DNA of 35,393 bases, taken from NCBI GenBank assembly GCA_045593905.1, contig JAZNXL010000070.1, positions 1-35,393 on the forward strand, written 5' to 3'. The notes beneath the pieces were generated by a model. It was not told where the DNA came from. It was given only the letters and a program-made list of their open reading frames with translations, and ran no database searches. Shown here one piece after another: positions 15,365 to 22,594 of the stretch. Position 1 is the first letter of the stretch. The number at the start of each line of letters is the position of its first letter. A program made the translations under genes and the position numbers. Source of the stretch: RGIG9041 sp045593905 (GTDB lineage Bacteria > Bacillota > Clostridia > Oscillospirales > QAKW01).

Positions 15365-16355
15365 ATTTAAGAAAATAACAGTAAACAGACCAACGGACGA
15401 TTTATTATTTATAACTAAAAACGGAAGCTACGACGTTGCAGGGAAAAGCAAAGTAAACGTAAGCGTAAAAGGCGGTGGCGGTGCGGATATTAAACTATTC
15501 GCGCCGACTATTGAAATAGCGGGTAATACTTTGGTTATAACGGACGAAAACGGCGATTTTGCGGAATGTTACGAAGTATACTCAAATAATGCTTTATTAG
15601 TCAAAGCAACGGCTAACACGGTAAACCTTGCGGAATACCTAACGAACGAAGGCACGTTCGAAATTAAAGTAAGAATAACTAACGCTTTAATGGTAACGTC
15701 TGAGTATTCAAACGTTTTAAGTTTTACAAGAACTTTCGGAACTATCGGGCTTGCTTACGAACTATCTTCGGACGGCACTTATTATATTTGCTCTGGAATC
15801 GGTGAAGCGACAGACACGGATATAATTATTCCGAATAGTTATAACGGGCTTGCGGTCAATGAGATTAAAGACGAAGCTTTTTATAACACTGGCACGCTGA
15901 CAAGTGTTTTTATTGCTGAAAACATTTATATAGGAACAAGAGCTTTCAGTCAGAATATCAAACTTGCAAAAGTAACAGTAAGCGCAGGGGTAACAAGCGA
16001 ACTCGACGCTTTTTATAACAATTACAACTTAACCGACGTTACTTTAAAACACGGTGTAAAGGAAATAGGAGATTGTATGTTCCGTGTTTGTAAAAATCTA
16101 TCGGAAATAATAATTCCTTCAAGCGTTACTAATATGGGATATTCGGCGTTCTTAGGTGACTCAGCACTAAAAAAAGTAACGATATTAGCAAGAATACCGC
16201 CTACACTTGATAAGGGCTCTTATAATTCATTTACTATATTTAACTCTTGCCACGAATCTTTAAAAATCTACGTACCCGCAGAAAGCGTAGAAGCATACAA
16301 AGCAGCGGACGGCTGGGCGGACTATGCAGAGAATATCTTTGCAATTACAGAATAG
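15357..16355 (+). CDS. Beta-domain plus BspA-type leucine-rich repeat protein
   Basis: 332 aa with SD GGAG 7 nt upstream. Residues about 45-130 look like an Ig/fibronectin-type beta domain (PTIEIAGNTLVITDENGD ... NVLSFTR). Residues about 150-300 are LRR_5/BspA repeats with units such as DIIIPNSYNGLAVNEIKDEA, NLTDVTLKHGVKEIGDCMF and SEIIIPSSVTNMGYSAF, closing with IYVPAESVEAYKAADGW, the usual BspA tail. BspA repeats mediate surface binding in gut bacteria and their phages. It sits in the adhesin block inserted in the head module. A role in receptor or mucus binding is inferred. Confidence 0.8.
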   Translation: MFEFKKITVNRPTDDLLFITKNGSYDVAGKSKVNVSVKGGGGADIKLFAPTIEIAGNTLVITDENGDFAECYEVYSNNALLVKATANTVNLAEYLTNEGTFEIKVRITNALMVTSEYSNVLSFTRTFGTIGLAYELSSDGTYYICSGIGEATDTDIIIPNSYNGLAVNEIKDEAFYNTGTLTSVFIAENIYIGTRAFSQNIKLAKVTVSAGVTSELDAFYNNYNLTDVTLKHGVKEIGDCMFRVCKNLSEIIIPSSVTNMGYSAFLGDSALKKVTILARIPPTLDKGSYNSFTIFNSCHESLKIYVPAESVEAYKAADGWADYAENIFAITE

Positions 16356-16365
16356 AGGTGAAAAA

Positions 16366-17787
16366 ATGTTATACGGTGAAAAATTAAAAGAAATATGCGA
16401 AAAGCTGAAAATTAACAGAGAAGAGCTGCCAGACGGCTTATACTCAACGCTTCTTAATGCGATTGCTGAGAATGCAGGAACGGCAGGAGAAAATAAACTA
16501 CCGCAAGTAATTGATAAAACTGTAACGGAAATTACAGAAAGTGACTTGGCTGGGGCTACGAGTATTGAAAAATATATGTTTTCTGATTGTAGTAGGTTAA
16601 CTTCTGTTGTAATTCCTAATTCAGTTACCACTATTGGGGAGCAGGCTTTCAGTAATTGTCCCTCCCTAACTAATTTAGTTCTCCCTAAGGAGATAACAGC
16701 CATAGGGAATAGTGCTTTTACTTATTGTAGAAAAGTAGCAAATTTTAATCATAAGTTTAATATAAGCACTCTTGGACAAAACGCTTTTTGTGTATTTGGT
16801 TCGACCAGAACAACGCCTGCAAACTCTATAATTACAATGGATTTTTCAGGTTCAAGTTTTAATGAGATTCCCTATCAATCTTTTGGGCAGGTTACAAGTA
16901 GCAGCGACGCTAATAAGTATATGATACTTAAATTCCCGCCAACTGTTACGCTAATAAATGGTTATGCTTTCTATTATAATCAATATTGCGAGTATTATTT
17001 TTTAAGTCCTACACCTCCTACTGCGGGTTCAAACGTATTTTCTACTTCCCAATCAAACAAATATTTTGTGCCGTGGAACAGTATAAACGCATATAAAACA
17101 GCGACGTATTGGAGTGCTAATGCGGTTAAAAATTATATAAAAGGTTTTTCGCCCGCAAATACTTTTACAAAGGGGCAGAAACTACCTGAATACAATGCAG
17201 AAGGCTATGCTTTAACTTGGTATAGCGATAAAAAAGCGACAACGGCTGTTACTACGGTAGAGGATAGCTCAGCGGAATACTATTGCGTTGCAGGAACAGA
17301 AAGAGTAGGCGCTAATTTAGTTTTGAAAAACATAAGCAATGCTAATATTGTTGTAAGCGACGGCACGAAAAACTATCAAAACGGAGATTTAATTCAAAAC
17401 GGCACAAGCGTTACAATATCGTGGACTGTTATAGACGAAAGTTTATCTACTTTTGTTTACGTTAACGGAACGGCTGTTGCAAACGGCGGAAGCATAACAG
17501 TTAACGGCGAAGATATTGTAATTCAGTCTTTATATGAAGGCGAACGGATAGCAAAAATAACAGGATATGGCTCAGATGTAAAACTCGACACGGTGGAAAA
17601 ATGTGTTGTTGGAATGAATATAAAAGTTTATAAATCTTCTGGCGCTCAAATTACAGACACAGGTGTAAGAACTATAACGGCAATAAACGCAGAAAGTTAT
17701 CGGATAAATGTTAGCGGTACAATAAATGGTACATATTTCCCGAGTGGGGGCGAAATAAGATTCACAAGTGAAGAAGCAACGGCATAA
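16366..17787 (+). CDS. BspA-type leucine-rich repeat protein with InlB-like repeats
   Basis: 473 aa from ATG 16366 (SD GAGGTG). The first about 45 residues are helical. LRR_5 repeats (about 65-240) are clear: LTSVVIPNSVTTIGEQAFSN, LTNLVLPKEITAIGNSAF. The cap FVPWNSINAYKTATYW follows. The C-terminal half has an InlB B-repeat-like segment (FTKGQKLPEYNAEGYALTWY) and further beta repeats (NANIVVSDGTKNYQNGD). The protein looks like a bacterial adhesin re-used by a phage. A strong terminator follows 22 nt after the stop, closing the adhesin block. It is likely exposed on the virion. Confidence 0.8.
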   Translation: MLYGEKLKEICEKLKINREELPDGLYSTLLNAIAENAGTAGENKLPQVIDKTVTEITESDLAGATSIEKYMFSDCSRLTSVVIPNSVTTIGEQAFSNCPSLTNLVLPKEITAIGNSAFTYCRKVANFNHKFNISTLGQNAFCVFGSTRTTPANSIITMDFSGSSFNEIPYQSFGQVTSSSDANKYMILKFPPTVTLINGYAFYYNQYCEYYFLSPTPPTAGSNVFSTSQSNKYFVPWNSINAYKTATYWSANAVKNYIKGFSPANTFTKGQKLPEYNAEGYALTWYSDKKATTAVTTVEDSSAEYYCVAGTERVGANLVLKNISNANIVVSDGTKNYQNGDLIQNGTSVTISWTVIDESLSTFVYVNGTAVANGGSITVNGEDIVIQSLYEGERIAKITGYGSDVKLDTVEKCVVGMNIKVYKSSGAQITDTGVRTITAINAESYRINVSGTINGTYFPSGGEIRFTSEEATA

Positions 17788-17809
17788 AAGTAACAGAATA
17801 AACGAACAG

Positions 17810-17837
17810 AAAGACAGTCAAAACGGCTGTCTTTTTT
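17810..17837 (+). terminator. Terminator before the scaffold gene
   Basis: Perfect 8-bp stem AAAGACAG (17810-17817) with CTGTCTTT (17827-17834), 9-nt loop and T run to 17837. I see no convincing promoter between it and the scaffold ATG at 17919, so capsid expression would need read-through or antitermination. Confidence 0.8.
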
Positions 17838-17918
17838 ATATCGTCCAGAGCAGACGTAAAAGGCTCAAATTCTTAATCGTGACGTAACACGTAAAAATTG
17901 TATGGAGGAATTTTATTT

Positions 17919-18536
17919 ATGACTTTTCAAGAACTATTAAAGCAAAAAGGCTTTAACGACGAACAGGTGGCTACACTGACAGCGGAAATGAAAGAAAACA
18001 AAATCTTTCTTGCAGGCGAAGAAAACCTTGATATCCGATACAGTAAGCTAAAAGGCGAATACGACGGGCTAACAAAGCAGCACACGGACGCTCAGGCGCT
18101 TATTGAATCTATGAAGGCTGAAACGGCTGGGAACGCTGATTTACAGGCTAAAATTACAAGCTACGAAACAGAAAGACAAGCTTTACTTGCTGAAAATGAA
18201 AAGTTAAAACTTGAATCGGCAGTCAAAATCGCATTGCTTGAAGCTGAGGTAAACGATATTGATTATGTAACGTTCAAGCTAAAAGAAAAGGGCGAACTTG
18301 CTCTTGACGAAAACGGCAAAATTAAGGACTGGGATAATAAACTCGCAGGACTTAAAACACAACTTCCGCAGCAATTCAAGACTTCCAGCGCGAAGAAAAT
18401 TGACGAAAACAAGCTGCCTGAACAAAAGAATAACGGCTCAACCGTTACAAAAGAACAATTTGAAAATATGGGCTATAAAGAACGCGTAAAGCTCTTTGAA
18501 GAACAGCCCGAAGTTTACAACGAATTAAAAAAATAA
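17919..18536 (+). CDS. Scaffolding protein (GP20-like)
   Basis: 205 aa from ATG 17919 with SD TGGAGGAA; an upstream ATG at 17898 has no SD. The protein is Glu/Lys-rich and mostly helical, with a coiled coil at about 40-110 (YSKLKGEYDGLTKQHTDAQA, ETERQALLAENEKLKLES). The end KEQFENMGYKERVKLFEEQ is a typical capsid-binding C-terminus of phage scaffolds. It directly precedes the capsid gene. It should guide capsid assembly and leave before DNA packaging. Confidence 0.85.
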   Translation: MTFQELLKQKGFNDEQVATLTAEMKENKIFLAGEENLDIRYSKLKGEYDGLTKQHTDAQALIESMKAETAGNADLQAKITSYETERQALLAENEKLKLESAVKIALLEAEVNDIDYVTFKLKEKGELALDENGKIKDWDNKLAGLKTQLPQQFKTSSAKKIDENKLPEQKNNGSTVTKEQFENMGYKERVKLFEEQPEVYNELKK

Positions 18537-18553
18537 TAGGAGACTAAAAAATT

Positions 18554-19432
18554 ATGGCTACTACTATGTTAAAAAACCTTATCAATCCCGAAGTTATGGC
18601 TGATATGATTTCAGCTAAGATTCCCGCAAAGCTTGTTGTTGCACCTATCGCAAAAGTAGACACTACTTTACAAGGTAACGCAGGCGATACAATCACTGTT
18701 CCCCGTTATGCTTATATCGGCGACGCAGAAGACGTAGCAGAAGGCGTTGCTTGCGGCACTTCTGTATTAACCGCTACTTCTTCTAAGGTAACTGTTAAAA
18801 AGGCTATGAAAGCCGTTGAACTTACCGACGAAGCTATTCATTCAGGCTACGGCAACCCCGAAGGCGAAGCTACTAACCAACTTTCAAAGGCTATCGCTTC
18901 TAAGGAAGACAGCGACGCATTAGACGTTATCGTAACCGTTGCAGCTGACGAAAGCGAAAACGGCGTACAACTTGTTTACGACGGCAGCGCAAAGGCTATC
19001 GGCTATGCTGGCTTAGTTGACGCTATTGATTTATTCGAAGAAGAAGTTAACAGCGAAAAAGTAACTTTCGTTCACCCCAAACAAGTAACTCAGCTTAGAA
19101 AAGATTCAGACTTTATCTCAGCTGACAAATACGATAACAACGTTGTAATGACTGGCGAAATCGGACGTGTAGCAAACTCACGTATTGTTCCTTCTAAGAA
19201 AGTACCTCTTTCAGAAGACGGCACTTGCTATCTAAATCCTATCGTTAAGTTAAATAACGATAACGAAACCGAAGACGACGCACCCGCAATTACTATCTAT
19301 ATGAAGAAAGCTGTTAACGTTGAAACTGAACGTGACACCTTAGCACGTAAAACTATTATCTCAGTAGACCAACACTACGTAGCAGCACTTACTAACACTT
19401 CAAAAGTAGTTCTTGCTAAGTTTAAGAAATAA
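18554..19432 (+). CDS. Major capsid protein (N4-gp56/HK97-fold family)
   Basis: 292 aa with SD AGGAG. The start MATTMLKNLINPEVMADMIS and the region VDTTLQGNAGDTITVPRYAY match the N4-gp56 family of HK97-fold capsid proteins. Further support comes from KVTVKKAMKAVELTDEAI and the conserved RVANSRIVPSKKV. Length is close to the family norm without a long N-terminal delta domain, which fits the separate scaffold gene. Codon use is more regular and richer in preferred codons than in neighbours, as expected of the most abundant virion protein. Confidence 0.93.
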   Translation: MATTMLKNLINPEVMADMISAKIPAKLVVAPIAKVDTTLQGNAGDTITVPRYAYIGDAEDVAEGVACGTSVLTATSSKVTVKKAMKAVELTDEAIHSGYGNPEGEATNQLSKAIASKEDSDALDVIVTVAADESENGVQLVYDGSAKAIGYAGLVDAIDLFEEEVNSEKVTFVHPKQVTQLRKDSDFISADKYDNNVVMTGEIGRVANSRIVPSKKVPLSEDGTCYLNPIVKLNNDNETEDDAPAITIYMKKAVNVETERDTLARKTIISVDQHYVAALTNTSKVVLAKFKK

Positions 19433-19453
19433 TAACGGAATGGAGGGCTTCCA

Positions 19454-19963
19454 ATGATTATATCGGTTGAAAAATTAAAGGGAATTTTGCCCTCTGCAAA
19501 AAATAAGAGTGACGAAGAGCTGGAACAAATGCTTTCAGCTCTTGAAACTTTTATAAGAAAGTACACGAATAATAATTTTCAGTTGCGCTCTTTCCGCACG
19601 GTAGGCAATATTCGCGGCGGGGAACTTCTCTTTGATAAAACACTTTTTAAAGACGGGGAAAACTTCGAAATAAGTCAATCGTTTTATAATGCTGGCGTTT
19701 ACGTTCTGGGTAAAACTTACGACTTTTACGACGAAGAAAAAGTTCTTATAACGAAAGTTGTATATCCTCAGGCTGTTATATCTGGCGTGGTAAATCTTAT
19801 TCAATGGGATATTGAACACCGCGGCAAAATCGGCGTTAAGTCTGAAAGTCTTTCAAGATATTCTGTTACATATTACGACCTCGAAAGCGGCGGAAATTCT
19901 ATCGGCGGATATCCTAAGGGCTTAATGGGCTTTTTAAAGCCGTATATGCGGGCTCAATTTTAG
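19454..19963 (+). CDS. Head-tail connector protein (gp6/gp15-like)
   Basis: 169 aa with SD GGAGGG, directly after the capsid gene. The N-terminal helical part (ISVEKLKGILPSAKNKSDEE, LEQMLSALETFIRKYTNNNF) is typical of head-tail connector proteins that dock under the portal. The rest is mixed beta. The ending GYPKGLMGFLKPYMRAQF is also a hallmark of this group. It should extend the portal channel. Confidence 0.8.
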   Translation: MIISVEKLKGILPSAKNKSDEELEQMLSALETFIRKYTNNNFQLRSFRTVGNIRGGELLFDKTLFKDGENFEISQSFYNAGVYVLGKTYDFYDEEKVLITKVVYPQAVISGVVNLIQWDIEHRGKIGVKSESLSRYSVTYYDLESGGNSIGGYPKGLMGFLKPYMRAQF

Positions 19964-19974
19964 GCGGTGGCAAA

Positions 19975-20301
19975 ATGATAGGCGGAAACACTATTCTTGA
20001 CTTACAGCGCAAAACAACGGTTAAAAACGCTATCGGTGAAGCGGTTGAATCGTGGGAAACTGTTCAATCGCTTACTGGCTGGCTTGATTATTCTTCTGGC
20101 GATTCCCCGCGAACGAATTATAATAGCAAAATTAAGGAATCGACGCATTTTTTTATAGGCGATTACGTAGAAGTAACGGTTAAAGAGGAAGAATGCAGGG
20201 CAGTTTGTAACGGCAAAGTCTACGACGTTTTAATTATTGATAATCCTATGGGTATGAATAGGCAAATTGAAATTTACCTTAAATACACGGGGGCTCAGTA
20301 A
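19975..20301 (+). CDS. Head closure / head-tail adaptor protein
   Basis: 108 aa, mostly beta. The sequence ILDLQRKTTVKNAIGEAVES, then W....QSLTGWLDYSSGDS and the ending VLIIDNPMGMNRQIEIYLK match small head closure (SPP1 gp16-type stopper) proteins. It occupies the standard second connector position. Start ATG 19975 lies behind GGCGGTGG. Ends 1 nt into the next gene's start codon. Confidence 0.8.
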   Translation: MIGGNTILDLQRKTTVKNAIGEAVESWETVQSLTGWLDYSSGDSPRTNYNSKIKESTHFFIGDYVEVTVKEEECRAVCNGKVYDVLIIDNPMGMNRQIEIYLKYTGAQ

Positions 20302-20711
20302 TGGCGAAAATTAAATTCGAATCTTACGTAGACGAAGTGACCGAAGCAATGGAAGCAGCAGCCGTCGCGTGGCTACACGAAGCAGCGGGGGAAATCGAAG
20401 CGCAAACAAAGCGAAATACGGCAGTCGATACAGGGCAGTTAAAAGGCTCTTGGACTTATAACGTAGACGCGGAAAAGCTGGAAGCGCAGGTAGGCTCACC
20501 GCTGGAAAACGCAATCTGGGAAGAATTCGGAACAGGGCAGTTTGCTTTAAAAGGTAACGGCAGGAAAACGCCGTGGGTTTATCAAGACAGTAAAGGCAAC
20601 TGGCATAAAACAACTGGTAAGCGCCCTAAAAGGGCGTTTTTTAATGCGTTCAATGCTTTAAAGAAGAGACTTATAGCGTCGGCGCAGCAAAAGTTTAAGG
20701 GGTTAAAATAA
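20301..20711 (+). CDS. HK97 gp10-like tail component
   Basis: 136 aa. The pattern AQTKRNTAVDTGQLKGSWTY (about 34-52), then IWEEFGTGQFA and the basic C-terminus GKRPKRAFFNAFNALKKRL are diagnostic of the HK97 gp10-like family, which joins head to tail. It overlaps both neighbours by 1 nt, as connector genes usually do. Cytoplasmic until assembly. Confidence 0.88.
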   Translation: MAKIKFESYVDEVTEAMEAAAVAWLHEAAGEIEAQTKRNTAVDTGQLKGSWTYNVDAEKLEAQVGSPLENAIWEEFGTGQFALKGNGRKTPWVYQDSKGNWHKTTGKRPKRAFFNAFNALKKRLIASAQQKFKGLK

Positions 20712-21082
20712 TGAGTAAAGCGGTTTTATCGTATATAAGCAAACAGCTCACAGAAGCGGGCATACCTTATGAGTTTGCAGAATGGAAAAGCAAAGCAGTA
20801 GATACCTATTTTGTGGGCGAATATAGCGAAACGCCGCCCTCAGAAGAAGACGGCTCAATAGAAAGCACGTTTATATTAAACGGCTTTACTATAAAAAACT
20901 GGCTCGACCTCGAAGAACTAAAAGAAAAAATCGAAAAACTATTCACTTTTAACACTGGAATTCTCGAAAATAATTCGGGTGTAAGTGTAACGTATGCAGG
21001 AAGCTTTATAGTTCCGACGGGCGACGCAAAGCTTAAACGTATACAAATAAATTTATCAATTAAAGAATGGAGGGTTATATAA
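20711..21082 (+). CDS. Tail completion protein (SPP1 gp17-like)
   Basis: 123 aa. Fourth connector-type gene in a fixed order just before the tail tube gene. Starts with a helix (VLSYISKQLTEAGIPYEFA). The middle strand-rich part (STFILNGFTIKNWLDLEELK) and the end GDAKLKRIQINLSIKEWRV resemble tail completion or minor capsid proteins of siphoviruses. Assignment is by length, fold impression and order. Confidence 0.75.
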   Translation: MSKAVLSYISKQLTEAGIPYEFAEWKSKAVDTYFVGEYSETPPSEEDGSIESTFILNGFTIKNWLDLEELKEKIEKLFTFNTGILENNSGVSVTYAGSFIVPTGDAKLKRIQINLSIKEWRVI

Positions 21083-21085
21083 CCT

Positions 21086-21808
21086 ATGAAAGAAGGAAGA
21101 AACGGCGTAACCGCTAAAACTCCTGAAAGAATTTTATTCGGCGCGGGCACTATTCATAGAGGGTTAAAGTATAGCGGCGTTAGTTCTTATAAACTCACCG
21201 AAGACGAAAAGTTTTTGGCTGGCAAAACGTATTACACAAAATCTGGCGAAACCTACACCGCAACGACTCAGAACGTTGGCGCGGCGGTTGCAGCAAGCAC
21301 TTATTACGAAGAAGTCTTAACGGGCGGAACGTGGAATTTTAGAGAATCTCTTGTGGGCGCAACGTCGGGCGGCTCGTCGCTCTCAATCAAGCCTGAGATT
21401 TACCACGTTGAAGCTGACGGGGCTCTCGTTCCCGTAAAAGGGCTTGAAGTGAAAAACGGTGAAGTGGCAGAGCTCAAAGTAAATATGCTTGAACTTACCC
21501 CTGAACTTATTAAGGCGGCGTTACTTGCAAAAGAGGGCGTTTCGCAAGACTCTAATTACGATTTATACGAATCAAAAGAAGATATCGAAGAAGGCGATTA
21601 TTGGGAAAATATCGCGTTCGTTGGAAAAACTCTTAAAGGCAAAAATATTATTGCTATATTGGATAATGCTCTTTGCACTTCTGGTATGGAACTCGGCGGA
21701 GAAAATAAGAAAGAATCTGTCGGAGAATATACTTTTGCTAACCACGCGGACTTAGATAGCGACCTTACCACTTTACCGTGGCACATTTACTATCCTAAGG
21801 CTAACTAA
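21086..21808 (+). CDS. Major tail tube protein
   Basis: 240 aa with SD GGAGGG. It forms stacked rings of the tail tube. The opening RNGVTAKTPERILFGAGTIH and the segment GATSGGSSLSIKPEIYHVEA are typical of Firmicute phage tail proteins. Residues about 40-75 carry an extra insertion (KTYYTKSGETYTATTQNV) of a kind seen as small surface modules on phage structural proteins. Position before the tail chaperones and tape measure supports it. Confidence 0.88.
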   Translation: MKEGRNGVTAKTPERILFGAGTIHRGLKYSGVSSYKLTEDEKFLAGKTYYTKSGETYTATTQNVGAAVAASTYYEEVLTGGTWNFRESLVGATSGGSSLSIKPEIYHVEADGALVPVKGLEVKNGEVAELKVNMLELTPELIKAALLAKEGVSQDSNYDLYESKEDIEEGDYWENIAFVGKTLKGKNIIAILDNALCTSGMELGGENKKESVGEYTFANHADLDSDLTTLPWHIYYPKAN

Positions 21809-21839
21809 TTAAAGGACTAAAAAAAGGAGAAATTAAATA

Positions 21840-22271
21840 ATGGACGAAGCAGTTAAAAAATATGAATTGCGCGACTTAAACTCAACGGATATTTTTTCGC
21901 TAAGCAGGATTATCAAAAAAATCGGCGTTGCGAACTTCAAAAAGTGTTTTGATAACGACGAAATTAAAACGGCTATTGCAGCCTATTTAAAAGGCGAAAA
22001 CACCGAAGGCGAAAATCCCGAAAAGGATAATAAGCTCGAAGGCTTAACGATTGCAGGAATTGACGTTACTTTCGAAATAGTTAACGTTATTTTTGACCGT
22101 TTACCAGAGTGCGAAAATGAAGTTTACGCTTTCTTATCTTCGCTTTCAGGGCTTAAAGTTGAAGCGATTCAAAAACTCCCTATGGGTGACTTTTTCGATA
22201 TGATAATCGACGTAATAAAGAAACCTGAGTTTAAGGATTTTTTCAAGCGTGCTTCAAGGTTGTTCTCGTAA
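21840..22271 (+). CDS. Tail assembly chaperone, short form (gpG-like)
   Basis: 143 aa with SD AAGGAG. Helical, acidic protein between tail tube and tape measure genes. It is the usual short product of the paired chaperone genes that coat the tape measure protein during tail assembly. Near its end, codons GAT TTT TTC overlap a T TTT TTC slippery site (22238-22244) that can redirect ribosomes to the -1 frame. Unshifted translation adds about nine residues to the TAA at 22269. Confidence 0.85.
   Translation: MDEAVKKYELRDLNSTDIFSLSRIIKKIGVANFKKCFDNDEIKTAIAAYLKGENTEGENPEKDNKLEGLTIAGIDVTFEIVNVIFDRLPECENEVYAFLSSLSGLKVEAIQKLPMGDFFDMIIDVIKKPEFKDFFKRASRLFS
22238..22244 (+). promoter_or_regulatory. -1 ribosomal slippery heptamer
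   Basis: T TTT TTC in the reading frame of the short chaperone, a canonical X XXY YYZ site. After a -1 slip, codons read TTT TTT CAA GCG, and this frame stays open to 22588 (its nearest upstream stop is TAA 22232-22234). The site falls 25 nt before the zero-frame stop. Confidence 0.8.
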
Positions 22272-22588
22272 ACAAAGACGAAATACGATTTTTGGACTTG
22301 CTGGCTAAACGCTATGCAAGTCCTTTCGTCGTAATGGACGAAATGATTCGGGCAGGGCGTTTTTACGAATTCGTAGTAGAAGTAAACTCAATAGTGTTTG
22401 AAGAAAAACAGGAAGAGCTTTACTGGGATATCTGGCTACACAAAGTATTTAATCAGGACTGGCACGAATGGCGGGAAAGTGTTCGCGCTCGAAGTGAAGC
22501 GCAAAGTATGACCGAATCAGACCTTGAAGCAACTATAACGGCTTCATACGAATTATTAAACGGATTCAATCCTAACAAAACGGAGTAA
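22244..22588 (+). CDS. Tail assembly chaperone, frameshift extension (gpT part of gpGT)
   Basis: Expressed as the C-terminal part of a -1 fusion: join of 21840-22244 and 22244-22588, about 249 aa in all. The extension starts QACFKVVLVNKDEIRFLDLL and continues with RYASPFVVMDEMIRAGRFYE and a helical C-terminus ending NGFNPNKTE. It has no good start of its own (a TTG at 22292 lacks a SD). The extension typically recruits the tail tube protein to the chaperone-coated tape measure. Frame relation, slippery site and gene order all agree. Confidence 0.8.
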   Translation, partial: QACFKVVLVNKDEIRFLDLLAKRYASPFVVMDEMIRAGRFYEFVVEVNSIVFEEKQEELYWDIWLHKVFNQDWHEWRESVRARSEAQSMTESDLEATITASYELLNGFNPNKTE

Positions 22589-22594
22589 AAAATA

